Part shown: positions 24,612 through 33,078 of the stretch, piece by piece | Numbering within the stretch: position 1 is the stretch's first letter | How the letters are laid out: the number at the start of each line of letters is the position of its first letter | NCBI GenBank assembly: GCA_024401305.1 | Contig: JAKSLI010000013.1 | Span: 1-61,841 of the forward strand | Reading direction: 5' to 3' | Length of the DNA: 61,841 bases | Origin: Bacteroidaceae bacterium | GTDB taxonomy: Bacteria > Bacteroidota > Bacteroidia > Bacteroidales > Bacteroidaceae | Made by a program: the position numbers and the translations under genes | Notes under the pieces: generated by a model | Told to the model about the DNA's origin: nothing | Seen by the model: only the letters and a program-made list of their open reading frames with translations | Databases searched by the model: none

Positions 24612-25190
24612 TTAATAAACATGCTTTACATCGAACTTGCTGCCATTCCAAGTGATCTTCCAACGATAAGGGTTACCATTATCGGTCATCAGGTCGTAAG
24701 TCTCAGCTACAATGGTCTTTCCGTAGCGTGGAAGTTCATAGTGCACCTCAGCAGCCTTGCCACCAAGACCGAGGCTGAACGGTTTCTCAACGACTTTCAG
24801 CGTCTTGCTTGCCTTGTTGTATTCATAGAAATGCAGTGTCGTTGTCTCCTGATACTCTTGGTGAGTGATAGCGATGAGGAGGTTGCCATTGTTCATCTTC
24901 CAATAGCAGCTTTCTACGGCGTGATAGTCCTCATTGGAACCAATCGTTACTTCAAGATACCCGTTCTTTTTGTCTATGATTCGCTTCGTATTGCGATCCA
25001 ACTTTTGGGCTTTTACCGAGTTAGCAGCATATTTCCTAACGAGTTCTGTTTCGCATTTGTCGTACTTGGCAGCAGCGAGGAAGAGGTCAACGATAGTTGG
25101 GGTTGCAGGGAGAGTTACTTTGTAAGTCTGTGCAGAAGAGCCTGTGCAAACGAACACAAGCGCGATGATTATCAATGACAGTTTTTTCAT
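24612..25190 (-). CDS. Secreted protein of unknown function, 192 aa
   Basis: The signal peptide is cleaved near SSAQ. The mature part is beta-rich with regular strands (GYLEVTIGSN, CYWKMNNGNLLIAITHQ, TLHFYEYNK, RWKITWNGSKF), suggesting a small barrel or lipocalin-like fold. I cannot name the family. It lies directly downstream (in transcription) of a family-A MITE, whose left end begins 20 bp before its start, so its promoter region has been remodelled by the insertion. Confidence 0.6.
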   Translation of the reverse strand: MKKLSLIIIALVFVCTGSSAQTYKVTLPATPTIVDLFLAAAKYDKCETELVRKYAANSVKAQKLDRNTKRIIDKKNGYLEVTIGSNEDYHAVESCYWKMNNGNLLIAITHQEYQETTTLHFYEYNKASKTLKVVEKPFSLGLGGKAAEVHYELPRYGKTIVAETYDLMTDNGNPYRWKITWNGSKFDVKHVY

Positions 25191-25210
25191 AGTTTATAGG
25201 ATGTTTTGTT

Positions 25211-25465
25211 AGGGTGTCCAATTCTGTGTTCTTTTTTAGTTTAGATTATGAGTATGATTTTTAGTTTAGATTTTGAGAAGCTCCGCTTCGACCTTCGTCA
25301 AAGACCATCGCCCAAATATTTTTAGGTAGATTTTAAGTTTAGATTTTAAAAATCATGACTAAAAATCCTTCTAAAAATAATGAAAGGCATTTATATTGTG
25401 GTCGCTACGCTCAAATCCTCACTGAAAATCAAACTGAAAATCTTTACTTAAAACTGTATACCCTA
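25211..25465. mobile_element. MITE family A, copy 3
   Basis: It begins AGGGTGTCCA and ends ACTGTATACCCT, imperfect inverted termini, with internal GATTTTGAG..GCTCCGCTTCG and CTCAAATC/GAAAATC arms as in copies 1 and 2. Flanking direct repeats ATGTTTTGTT (25201-25210) and ATGTTTTATT (25466-25475) match at 9 of 10 positions and look like an aged target-site duplication. The right duplication overlaps the stop codon of the gene at 25471-26274, so the stop context came with the insertion. Confidence 0.7.
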
Positions 25466-25470
25466 ATGTT

Positions 25471-26274
25471 TTATTTGAGATTAATTTCAAAAGTGCGCAG
25501 GCCGTCATCGCCATCGAATGCAAAGTTCCTGCCGATGTTGAAGTAATAGCGGCGACTGTAAGGCTTCTTGCTGATGGACTTGAATATTTGTTCGCGCATC
25601 TGTGGAGTACATTTTGTGACATCAACGGAATACTCGTCGATGGCAGCATCATAGCCATAATGGAGTTTCTTGTAGATTCCTTCCTTCATTATCTTGGCTC
25701 CATTGATATTTGGATCGTAAATGACCTCAAGGTCGTCAGGATCTCCGAAGAGGTTAATATGGTCGTTATCAATCTTGCCGTAGAGCATCCATGTGACTCC
25801 ATCGTTACCGTCCTGAATAAACGCAGTCTGAGGTATGTTCTTGTCGTTTACAAGATGTTCATAATTATTCAAGGCCGTGTTTACATTATGCACATTGAGC
25901 TTGATAGGCTTCATCATCTTGAGATACTTGCTGCTCATCCATCCTTCAATATAGCGTTTGTTTCGTGGAGAAACGAGGTCGGTTGAGCCATAGTCAGGGT
26001 AGTAACGCACCTTGTACCAGTCGGTTTGCTTTGCCGTAACCTGCATCATGAAGCCTTTAGGCAAGTATAGCGGTTTGTAACCGCCACCAGCCTTTGCCGC
26101 CCAACGGTAGAAAGTTTCTATGCCTTTGTCATTGTGCATGAGTATCTGGGCAGACTTGGATGCGCCTTTTCGGAAATTTACATTCTCGCCAGTGATAACA
26201 GCAAACTCAGGTGTCTGTGCACTTGCAAAGATGCTGCAGAGCATCATGAGTGAAAGAAACAGAATCTTTTTCAT
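25471..26274 (-). CDS. Secreted protein with N-terminal SH3-like domain
   Basis: 267 aa with a signal peptide (cleavage near ASAQ). Residues about 25-120 form an SH3-type domain: VITGENVNFRKGASKSAQIL, WYKVRYYP and IEGWMSSKYLKMM, the classic pattern of bacterial SH3 domains. The second half is an unknown alpha/beta domain with DDLEVIYDPNINGAKIM and a C-terminal strand. A wall-associated role is likely from the SH3 domain. A MITE sits against its stop codon, and a terminator-like palindrome lies 42 bp upstream of its start. Confidence 0.68.
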   Translation of the reverse strand: MKKILFLSLMMLCSIFASAQTPEFAVITGENVNFRKGASKSAQILMHNDKGIETFYRWAAKAGGGYKPLYLPKGFMMQVTAKQTDWYKVRYYPDYGSTDLVSPRNKRYIEGWMSSKYLKMMKPIKLNVHNVNTALNNYEHLVNDKNIPQTAFIQDGNDGVTWMLYGKIDNDHINLFGDPDDLEVIYDPNINGAKIMKEGIYKKLHYGYDAAIDEYSVDVTKCTPQMREQIFKSISKKPYSRRYYFNIGRNFAFDGDDGLRTFEINLK

Positions 26275-26315
26275 AATATGTTTTTCTAAATTGATATAAA
26301 AACTCTATGAGTTTT

Positions 26316-26341
26316 GCCTCAAAAAATGCATTTTTTGAGGC
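26316..26341 (-). terminator. 26-bp perfect palindrome, probable terminator
   Basis: GCCTCAAAAAATG CATTTTTTGAGGC is an exact palindrome between two minus-strand exported-protein genes. With the T/A tract in the stem it may terminate the gene at 26370-26933. No separate T run follows, so a role as a protein-binding palindrome is also possible. Confidence 0.6.
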
Positions 26342-26369
26342 GTTTCCGTATGAGTTTTATCTGGTAATG

Positions 26370-26933
26370 CTATTCAATCATGAACGGTTGCCAGTCAAGT
26401 TCGTCCCAAGTTACGGCACCATTCTTTTTCTTTATGCGTGAACGGACTTTCTCGACCTTTGCTTCGTCATAGCCATCGTTGTACGATTCCACGATACTAG
26501 CCTCCATGTCATCGCCTTCGCCTTCATAACGGAACTCCTTCGTGATGCAGATGTTGTTGATGATGCGGCTTTTCTTCATTTCTATGAGATATTCAATGGC
26601 AACACCAGTGCCGGCAGAACCTTCGGAAACCAAGAAACGAGGCCAGATGGTGACGCCCATATTCCAGAATCCGAGGTCTTCAAACTTCAGGATATTGCCA
26701 GAATACCAAACCATTGCCTTGTTGTCGTCCTTGTCCTTGATGAACAATTCTGGCGTTCCGTCTTTGTCAACATCATACAATGCACACTGAGTGCTGTCGC
26801 CACCTTCTGGGAATGCTTCCTGAAAGCGGTGAATAATCTTTACCTTGTCGCCAAAGAATCTCTGTGTTGCTGTTTGTGCAAGGGCAGAGACGCTTATGGC
26901 GAAAGCAAAGAGTAATAGTGAAATCTTTTTCAT
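26370..26933 (-). CDS. Secreted protein with a Ca-binding-like VCBS/FG-GAP motif, 187 aa
   Basis: I start at the Met beginning MKKISLLLFAFAISVSALAQ, three codons inside the longest frame, because it gives a clean signal peptide. The segment YDVDKDGTPELFIKDKDD is the D-x-D-x-D-G loop found in FG-GAP/VCBS-type propeller repeats and dockerin-like calcium sites; only one full unit is present. The C-terminal part is charged and helical (KVEKVRSRIKKKNG). It is followed, 12 bp upstream in sequence, by the gene at 26945, and the two are probably co-transcribed. Function unknown. Confidence 0.6.
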   Translation of the reverse strand: MKKISLLLFAFAISVSALAQTATQRFFGDKVKIIHRFQEAFPEGGDSTQCALYDVDKDGTPELFIKDKDDNKAMVWYSGNILKFEDLGFWNMGVTIWPRFLVSEGSAGTGVAIEYLIEMKKSRIINNICITKEFRYEGEGDDMEASIVESYNDGYDEAKVEKVRSRIKKKNGAVTWDELDWQPFMIE

Positions 26934-26944
26934 AGATGCCAATC

Positions 26945-27721
26945 TTAGAGTGACTTAACAACCTCGAAGATGAGTTTTTCCCTGTCTCTGCCATTCTTGT
27001 CTGTAACAGTGACCTTTCCCTTTTCCAGGTTGATTTCCTTAACGGTATAGCCTTCTTCAAAACCGTCAATGAAAGTGCTCATTACGCTGTCGCCTACCTT
27101 ATAGTCTGGTTTCAAAGGAAGGACCTTGCAGTCTTCGAGCTTGGCAGTCTTCAACTTTGAACCAAAACCATAGATAAGTACCTTACCGTCAGCAATGTTG
27201 ATGACTGTACCTGTACGCCATTTGTCATAATCACCCTTATAGGCGATAGGTGCGCCAGGACCCATCTTTCCGTTCTTCAGGACGATGAAAGAGTTTGGCT
27301 TCAACTCTTCACCTTTAACAGTGCTCAAATAATTAACCGTAGGAGTCAAAGGTTTTGAATCGTCAACTACGACAGCATGGCACATACCTGAGCCGGTTTG
27401 CCACCAAGTGAGCAGGATGTCGCCCTTCTTTGCCTTTTGCTTCTCAGGCAACGGGATGCACATTGATGATGGCATAACACCGTCAACAAGTCCGTCCTTC
27501 ATTTCCTTGAACTGATATGAGTAATAGATGAGAATCTCTTTTGTGAGATCTGCTTTGCCTACATTGCGTTCGTAGCCAGTTTTGCAAGTGAGATACCACT
27601 GTCCTGCTTTAAGGTTGAGTTTAGTGTCCTGTGGGAAGTCCCAAGGGAACTTGTCGAACTCTTGTGCGTTTGCAAAAAGGCTCACAAAGAGAGCGAAAAG
27701 AAATATTGATGCTTTTTTCAT
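26945..27721 (-). CDS. Secreted protein, paralogue of the 44030-44908 lipoprotein
   Basis: 258 aa, signal peptide cleaved near ANAQ. The whole mature part aligns with the lipoprotein at 44030-44908: shared PWDFP start, SSMCIPLPE/TSLCIPLPK, KGDILLTWWQTGSGM/KGDVVLTWWQSGSGM, LKPNSF, GAPIAY/GAPVAY and the ending YTVKEI...FEVVKSL/FEVSKAL. The C-terminal half has several KVGD..-type strands typical of small SH3 or Tudor-like barrels. The two copies differ in anchoring: this one is soluble and the other lipidated. No family name can be given. Confidence 0.65.
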   Translation of the reverse strand: MKKASIFLFALFVSLFANAQEFDKFPWDFPQDTKLNLKAGQWYLTCKTGYERNVGKADLTKEILIYYSYQFKEMKDGLVDGVMPSSMCIPLPEKQKAKKGDILLTWWQTGSGMCHAVVVDDSKPLTPTVNYLSTVKGEELKPNSFIVLKNGKMGPGAPIAYKGDYDKWRTGTVINIADGKVLIYGFGSKLKTAKLEDCKVLPLKPDYKVGDSVMSTFIDGFEEGYTVKEINLEKGKVTVTDKNGRDREKLIFEVVKSL

Positions 27722-27845
27722 AATCTGGTAAATGTTTATGTTATAATCGTTTTCTTAGTATCAATAAATTTAACTTATTTAACTTATATGCCATAGGCAT
27801 CAGTACAATAAATATAATAAGTATAATTCATTGATTATTCATGTT
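27722..27845. repeat. AT-rich spacer with partial palindromic ACTTAT/ATAAGT repeat
   Basis: The 124 bp between two minus-strand genes contain CAATAAATTTAACTTATTTAACTTAT, a TATGCCATAGGCAT near-palindrome (27788-27801) and CAATAAATATAATAAGTAT. The motifs match the unit repeated around the BASS transporter gene (58363-58482 and 59440-59670), so this is a third, diverged locus of that repeat. Confidence 0.5.
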
Positions 27846-29282
27846 TTATCGGTGGTTGCCGCCCACGATTGTCACGCGATGTGCGCCATTGTAATCCACA
27901 GCCGACTGTCCTTCAAGATACTTTATGAGGGCATCGGCGGTTGTGATGTAGTGGTTTGTGAACTCACGGCTTGAAACAGTCTTGTTGGTAGAATAAACAT
28001 AGCTGTTTAGAGCCACCTTGTACTTCTTTGCCATGTTGAACTTCTTGCCGTCCTCAGTGAGCATCTTCTTCACCTTGTAGTCGGCATTCTTGAAATCGGC
28101 AGTGGTAGTATATTGGAAACCAGACACATAGCAAGGACCGTATTCGTCAGTAGTAGGGAGCTCCTCGAGAAGAGCCTTGAGCTCATTGCCTGTAAGTTCA
28201 ACGGTGTAAAGCTCGTTGCCGAATGGGTCGAGACGATAGACATCATTTACGATAATCTTGCCAGCTTCCTTCTCTTCATAGCGAACGCCACCTGCATTCA
28301 CGATGGAAATGTCTGCTCCGGCAATAGCACGCTGTGCGTCAGCCATCATGCAACCGAGCTCTTGCTTCTCTGCGAAAGGCTTTGTTGCCTGGCAAATCAC
28401 GCGATTGAGGAGAGGATTGTCAGAGAACTTGTCAAGCATAGCCTGAAGTTTTTTGTCAAAGTTCTTTGTGGCACGGATGTCTATGAGCTTGCTCTTCTTC
28501 TCCACAACCTTGCCGCCACGCACCTTTATGTCAATCTCGTTGAAGTACTTTACATCACGCTTTGCCTGGCAAATCATTACGCCATTGCGGATAATGCCCG
28601 GCACGATGTCGTGAGAGTGACCGCAAATCATAAGGTCTATCTCAGGGTGGTTGTCTGCGATGAGGGTATCGTTCTCAAGTCCCATGTGGTTGAGCGAGAT
28701 GTAAACGTCACACTGGTCGCGAAGCCACTTGTACTTGTCGAGTGCCTTCAGCGGATCAGAGAAGCGAATGCCCTCAACCTTGCTTGGGTGACAGTCAGGA
28801 ATACCCATATTGTTTATCTGCACAATACCGATTACACCGATGCGAACGCCCTGATGCTCAAAGAGTTTGAACGGCTGAACGTGCATCTTTACAGAGTCGG
28901 CAGGGTGCATGTTTGCCACAACGTAAGTGCATTGGCTCTTGTTTATTGTGTTTACAAACGACTCAACGCTATGGTCGCACTCGTGGTTACCCATAGAAGA
29001 AACATTGAAGCCTACTGCATTCATCATCTCAATGATAGGGAGATTAGGCTCTGCGTGGGCATCGTTCACAGGGTTTCCAGTACGATTGTCGCCGGCAGAC
29101 ATCACGAGAACTTCCTTGTCAGGATTAGCCTTACGGATACTATCTACGAGATAAGCGAACTTCGGGAAGTTCTGGACAGCGGCATGAAGGTCATTGATAC
29201 CAATGATCTTGAGGTCTGCGTCCTGGGCAAACGCTGATGCGCTGAATGTTAAGGCAATGAGAAATCCTAATAAATGTTTCAT
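27846..29282 (-). CDS. Exported 5'-nucleotidase / UshA-like metallophosphoesterase
   Basis: 478 aa, signal peptide cleaved near AFAQ. The calcineurin-type domain shows the five metal-binding blocks: IGINDLHA, MSAGDNRTG (GD block), GNHECDHS, SLNHMG and ICGHSHD. The C-terminal 5'-nucleotidase domain follows (GGVRYEEKEAGKIIVNDVYRLDPFGNELYTVELTGNELKALL). Such enzymes hydrolyse nucleotides or other phosphomonoesters outside the cytoplasm to salvage nucleosides and phosphate. In the first block DLHA replaces the more frequent DxHG/DTHG; the metal ligands Asp and His are kept. No partner gene is adjacent. Confidence 0.88.
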   Translation of the reverse strand: MKHLLGFLIALTFSASAFAQDADLKIIGINDLHAAVQNFPKFAYLVDSIRKANPDKEVLVMSAGDNRTGNPVNDAHAEPNLPIIEMMNAVGFNVSSMGNHECDHSVESFVNTINKSQCTYVVANMHPADSVKMHVQPFKLFEHQGVRIGVIGIVQINNMGIPDCHPSKVEGIRFSDPLKALDKYKWLRDQCDVYISLNHMGLENDTLIADNHPEIDLMICGHSHDIVPGIIRNGVMICQAKRDVKYFNEIDIKVRGGKVVEKKSKLIDIRATKNFDKKLQAMLDKFSDNPLLNRVICQATKPFAEKQELGCMMADAQRAIAGADISIVNAGGVRYEEKEAGKIIVNDVYRLDPFGNELYTVELTGNELKALLEELPTTDEYGPCYVSGFQYTTTADFKNADYKVKKMLTEDGKKFNMAKKYKVALNSYVYSTNKTVSSREFTNHYITTADALIKYLEGQSAVDYNGAHRVTIVGGNHR

Positions 29283-29323
29283 AGTTTATGTTGTTTTTCT
29301 GATTTGATCTCTTTTTTGTCACT

Positions 29324-30778
29324 CTACCAACTTGTGCTTGCGCCACCACCGCCGGAGCTTCCGCCGCCGAAAGAACCGCTGCCTGAGCTGCCGCTGTCAT
29401 ATCTGTCATTGTCATCGGAGCTACTTCTGAACCAGCCGCTTCCTTCGCTGCTATGTTCCTTCTTTGGAATAGAGGTTCGTGTCCTTTCCTCATGTCCGCA
29501 ATGTTCGCATCTGAAAACGGTTTCTTTCTCGCCACATTCATAGTAAGTAGGCTCAAGGACAACCTTAGTTTCCGCTTTATGAAACTGATGGGCACCGCAT
29601 TTCTTGCACTTCTTGTAATAATCGAAAAGGGCTCCCCTGTATTGCTCCACGTTGACGTCATCACATTCTTCGCAGTACCATACGTCGTATTCTATAGCAC
29701 CATTCTTTTCTTCAAGTTGCTCATTCTTCTTTAGGTACTTGTCTTCTTCCTTCTCGCTGAGCAGTCTTAGGGGTTTTCCGCATATAGGACAATGGCGGGT
29801 TTGTCTGCGTTTCTTCCTTATTATCAGTCTTATAGGAATATAGACAATGAATACCAAAGGGAACAGCAGATACACAAACCAAGCAGAATCGCTTGCCTCT
29901 ACCAAGGCTTTTGTCTCTGCGTGGAGTTTGTCGTTTTCAGTCTTTGCCGTTTGAATGGCAGGATTCTTTTTAGCTTTCCTGTAGTCTGCCACATGCACTT
30001 TCATCAAGTAGAGAGAGAAGCAGATATGCAGAAAGAGAAGTATCTTGCCTATTATCAGAAGAAAATGCGTGCCTTCTTCAATATCCAACTGATCTTGTTC
30101 TGCTTTTCGTTTTGCTTCCGCCTTCTCTTCTGCCACCATTTGGGCAACCTTGGACACCCCAACATTCTTCGAACCAAGGATGGCTGCCATCGCCTTTACG
30201 CCTTCAAATATGCCTTCCGGATACTTGTCCTCGATGAACAACGGCTTTATTGCATTGCGCTCTATACGGCTGCAAATGGCATCTGTGAGTACTTCTTCCA
30301 TGCCGTAGCCTGTTTCTATGCGGAGGAAGTGTGGAGTCATTGTCATGAACATCAGCACACCATTGTCTTTGTCCTTGTCGCCTATGCCCCAGTAGTTGAA
30401 CAGGTCGTTGGTAAATTCGTTGCCATCGGCGTTTTCAACCTGGTTAACCGCTACCACAAAGATGTCGGCAGAGTCTCTCACGCTTGAGAGTATGCGGTTT
30501 ATGCTGTCGCAATATGCTGCGCCGATGATGCTGTCTGGGTCACTGACATGTATTAAGTTGCCTCGAAGTCGGGTGTTCGGAATGGACTTTATTGTCCAAG
30601 GCTTGCTCTTCTCATGCTTCTCCGCAGCCAAAGTCTTGGTGGAGTCTGCCACGAAAGCTGTTTTTTCTGGCTGTTCTTTTGCATCTCCATCATCCAATAG
30701 GACGAAAGTTAAGAGAATTGCAAACAATACGAAGATGCCGATGGCGACTATGCAACAGAATTTAAGTATGAACTTCAT
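29324..30778 (-). CDS. TPM-domain membrane protein (YgcG/TLP18.3 type), second copy
   Basis: 484 aa from the ATG at 30778, just before one N-terminal membrane segment; the longer frame from 30799 starts inside the upstream gene's 3' end. The periplasmic TPM domain (about residues 70-220) contains RLRGNLIHVSDPDSIIG, IFVVAVNQV, GDKDKDNGVLMFM and GYGMEEVLTD. A second membrane segment is followed by two Cys-x-x-Cys zinc-ribbon-like modules (CPICGKPLRLL, CEHCGHEER) and a Gly/Ser tail ending in W. It lies 14 bp after its paralogue and in the same unit as LemA. TPM proteins are linked to membrane protein repair or assembly, but the function here is not established. Confidence 0.8.
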   Translation of the reverse strand: MKFILKFCCIVAIGIFVLFAILLTFVLLDDGDAKEQPEKTAFVADSTKTLAAEKHEKSKPWTIKSIPNTRLRGNLIHVSDPDSIIGAAYCDSINRILSSVRDSADIFVVAVNQVENADGNEFTNDLFNYWGIGDKDKDNGVLMFMTMTPHFLRIETGYGMEEVLTDAICSRIERNAIKPLFIEDKYPEGIFEGVKAMAAILGSKNVGVSKVAQMVAEEKAEAKRKAEQDQLDIEEGTHFLLIIGKILLFLHICFSLYLMKVHVADYRKAKKNPAIQTAKTENDKLHAETKALVEASDSAWFVYLLFPLVFIVYIPIRLIIRKKRRQTRHCPICGKPLRLLSEKEEDKYLKKNEQLEEKNGAIEYDVWYCEECDDVNVEQYRGALFDYYKKCKKCGAHQFHKAETKVVLEPTYYECGEKETVFRCEHCGHEERTRTSIPKKEHSSEGSGWFRSSSDDNDRYDSGSSGSGSFGGGSSGGGGASTSW

Positions 30779-30792
30779 ATAATTAGAGCTTC

Positions 30793-32397
30793 TTACCAAC
30801 TTGAACTTGCGCCACCGCCGCCGGAGCGACCGCCGCCAAACGATCCGCTTGAACTGCTTGAACTACTACTGTAGCTTGAGCTTCTATAGCTGCTGCTTGA
30901 ACTACTACTGTAGCTTGAACTGCCGTAGCTTGAGCTGCTAGTGTATTTCTTCAGCTTTGGAATACTATATCTCTTGTTGAATTTCTTTCCGCAGTTGAGA
31001 CACACGAAGGTGGTCTTTTCCTCGCCTTCCTTGTAGATTGTCGGTTTAAGAACCTCCACGGTGCTGGCTATCTTGGCAAGTTTTGCGTGGCAATGCGGGC
31101 AGGCAGTATAGTAATTTGCAGAGTCTGATTCGTAGTCTTCTATGAGTGTGGCTTCGCAATCGTCGCAAACCCATACGTCGTAATTCTTGGACTTGTATCT
31201 TTCCTCATTCTGTTGGGCTTCAGATAGATAAGCATCCTCCTCTGCCTCGCTGAGCAGTCGCATAGGTTTTCCACAATGCGGACAGATTCTAGGTCTCTTA
31301 ATCAGTTTGTTTGATTGGAACTTCACTATGAGGTAAGATATCAAGGCGAGAGGAACAAGCAGATATACCCACCATTCATTTTCAGGATATTTCTTGTAAA
31401 CTCGGCTTTCCTTATAGAGTCTTTCGTTTATCTCGCTTGTTGACATGTCTGGATTTATTCCGGAAATTCTTGAAGCATTCTTCCAACTTTGCAACTCATC
31501 TTTAATCACAAAGAAGCTGATGATAAGTCCGATTATACCAAGTCCCCAAAGCATCATTCTTTTTCCCTTCTCTTCTTCCTCCTTTTCTTGCTGCTCTCGC
31601 AGTTCGCGCTGGTGCGCTTCTTCTTTTTCTATTGCGTCCATGTTCGCGAACAATGCTGCCTTCATGCCAGTAGAGTCGGGAGAAATAATTGCAGCCAAAG
31701 CCTTTGCACATTCGAGAGTACCTTCAGGGTATCTGTCTTGTCTGAAGAGAGGCGTCACCTTGTGGCGAAGAATGCGCTTGCATGTCACGTCGGGCAATGT
31801 ACCTTCCATGCCATAGCCTGTCTCTATGCGGATGAAGTGTGGTTTCATTGTCATGAACACAAGCACGCCGTTGTCCTTATCCTTGTCGCCAATGCCCCAA
31901 TAGTTGAAGAGCAAGTGAGTGAACTCATCGCCGTCAGGATTGTCAACCCTGTCAACGGCAACGACGAAGATGTCGGCACTGTCGCGTACACCAGACAGGA
32001 CAAGGTTGATGCTGTCAGTGTATTCCTTGCCGATAATGTTGTCCGGGTCGCTCACATGGATGCCGTTTCCGCGAAGACGAGTGTTCGGAATGGACTTCAT
32101 CGTGTATGGTTCGCCCGGAGCATGAGGCACAACAACCACCTTCTTTGCGGAGTCGGTAGTCGTTGAAGCAGCGATGCCAGCAGCCATCGTCTTTGTCGAA
32201 GCAGATGTATCTGCGGCAAGCCCGTTCGCATTCTCTACCGAATCCACAGCGGCGGTGGTGTTCTGCTCTGGTTCATCATCACTGATTATATTCACATCGA
32301 ATATAACCTCTATGAACGCGATGATGACCGCAGCAGCAAAGATTGCCACTATCGGTCCGCAGCCACAGCCGAGACCCCATTTGAGTACTTTGTTCAT
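30793..32397 (-). CDS. TPM-domain membrane protein (YgcG/TLP18.3 type), first copy
   Basis: 534 aa: one N-terminal membrane segment, a Thr/Ala-rich linker, the TPM domain (RLRGNGIHVSDPDNIIG, IFVVAVDRV, GIGDKDKDNGVLVFM, GYGMEGTLPD), a coiled and charged stretch rich in Glu and Lys (QREQQEKEEEEK), a second membrane span, zinc-ribbon-like CPHCGKPMRLL and CPHCHAKLA/CLNCGKKF pairs and a long Ser/Tyr/Gly tail (about 45 residues) ending SGGGGASSSW. It closely resembles the downstream copy, so they arose by tandem duplication. The tail resembles the GGGxSGGGxSG tail of many LemA-linked TPM proteins. It follows LemA by 18 bp. Confidence 0.82.
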   Translation of the reverse strand: MNKVLKWGLGCGCGPIVAIFAAAVIIAFIEVIFDVNIISDDEPEQNTTAAVDSVENANGLAADTSASTKTMAAGIAASTTTDSAKKVVVVPHAPGEPYTMKSIPNTRLRGNGIHVSDPDNIIGKEYTDSINLVLSGVRDSADIFVVAVDRVDNPDGDEFTHLLFNYWGIGDKDKDNGVLVFMTMKPHFIRIETGYGMEGTLPDVTCKRILRHKVTPLFRQDRYPEGTLECAKALAAIISPDSTGMKAALFANMDAIEKEEAHQRELREQQEKEEEEKGKRMMLWGLGIIGLIISFFVIKDELQSWKNASRISGINPDMSTSEINERLYKESRVYKKYPENEWWVYLLVPLALISYLIVKFQSNKLIKRPRICPHCGKPMRLLSEAEEDAYLSEAQQNEERYKSKNYDVWVCDDCEATLIEDYESDSANYYTACPHCHAKLAKIASTVEVLKPTIYKEGEEKTTFVCLNCGKKFNKRYSIPKLKKYTSSSSYGSSSYSSSSSSSYRSSSYSSSSSSSSGSFGGGRSGGGGASSSW

Positions 32398-32415
32398 TAT
32401 ACTGCAGGTAGTTTC

Positions 32416-33006
32416 TTACAAATCGATTTCAGGCATATTTGCGCTGCTTTCCGCTTCCTCAAAGTATGGACGCTTGTCGAATCCGAAGAGTGAGGCGATG
32501 ATGTTTGCAGGAATTCTGCGGATAGCAGTGTTGTAATCCTGTGTGGCATCGATGAAGTTCTTGCGTGCCACTGATATGCGGTTCTCTGTACCTTCAAGCT
32601 GCGCCTGGAGGTCGAGGTAGTTTTTGTTCGATTTCAAATCTGGGTAAGACTCAGAGATGGCCATGAGCTTGCCCAAAGCCTGAGAGAGTTCACCCTGTGC
32701 CTGCTGGAACTTCTTCAAGTCTTCGGCAGTCATGTTTGTAGGGTCAAGAGTGATGGCAGTGGCAGCGCTGCGAGCTTCTATAACGGCTGTAAGCGTAGCT
32801 CTTTCCTGTTCTGCATAGCTCTTTGCCACCTTGACGAGTGCAGGCACGAGGTCTGCGCGTCGCTTGTACTGGTTTTGTACCTGCGACCATGTTCCATCTA
32901 CTTTCTCTTCCTTCGTTACGAGTCCATTGTATGTGCTGAAAAACACAATTCCTACTACGGCTACTACTACCGCGAGAATAATAGTTTTGATGTTGTTCTT
33001 AATCAT
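32416..33006 (-). CDS. lemA: LemA family protein
   Basis: 196 aa. One N-terminal membrane helix (IKTIILAVVVAVVGIVFF) is followed by the family signature YNGLVTKEEKVDGTWSQVQNQYKRRADLVPALV, then long helices and the closing RRIPANIIASLFGFDKRPYFEE. LemA proteins are bitopic membrane proteins of unclear activity that commonly pair with TPM/YgcG-type proteins, as here. Adjacent genes: two TPM proteins downstream, a TMEM43-like protein upstream. A hairpin at 33023-33047 separates it from the upstream gene, so it may have its own promoter or be expressed at a reduced level. Confidence 0.93.
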   Translation of the reverse strand: MIKNNIKTIILAVVVAVVGIVFFSTYNGLVTKEEKVDGTWSQVQNQYKRRADLVPALVKVAKSYAEQERATLTAVIEARSAATAITLDPTNMTAEDLKKFQQAQGELSQALGKLMAISESYPDLKSNKNYLDLQAQLEGTENRISVARKNFIDATQDYNTAIRRIPANIIASLFGFDKRPYFEEAESSANMPEIDL

Positions 33007-33022
33007 CCTATTATATATGTAT

Positions 33023-33047
33023 GGGCGGACCTGTACATGGTCCGCCC
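33023..33047 (-). terminator. Hairpin between the TMEM43-like gene and lemA
   Basis: GGGCGGACC (33023-33031) pairs exactly with GGTCCGCCC (33039-33047). It lies 31 bp past the TMEM43-like stop on the minus strand. The T tract on the minus-strand side is weak, so it may be an attenuating rather than full terminator. Confidence 0.6.
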
Positions 33048-33078
33048 TTTGTTTATGGATTTTTTGTTGAGTTGATGT

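Noticed and set aside
28113-29237. Long open frame (374 aa) on the plus strand
   Set aside because: It is antisense to the 5'-nucleotidase gene, whose five metal motifs are clear; the peptide is Val/Cys/His-rich without structure.
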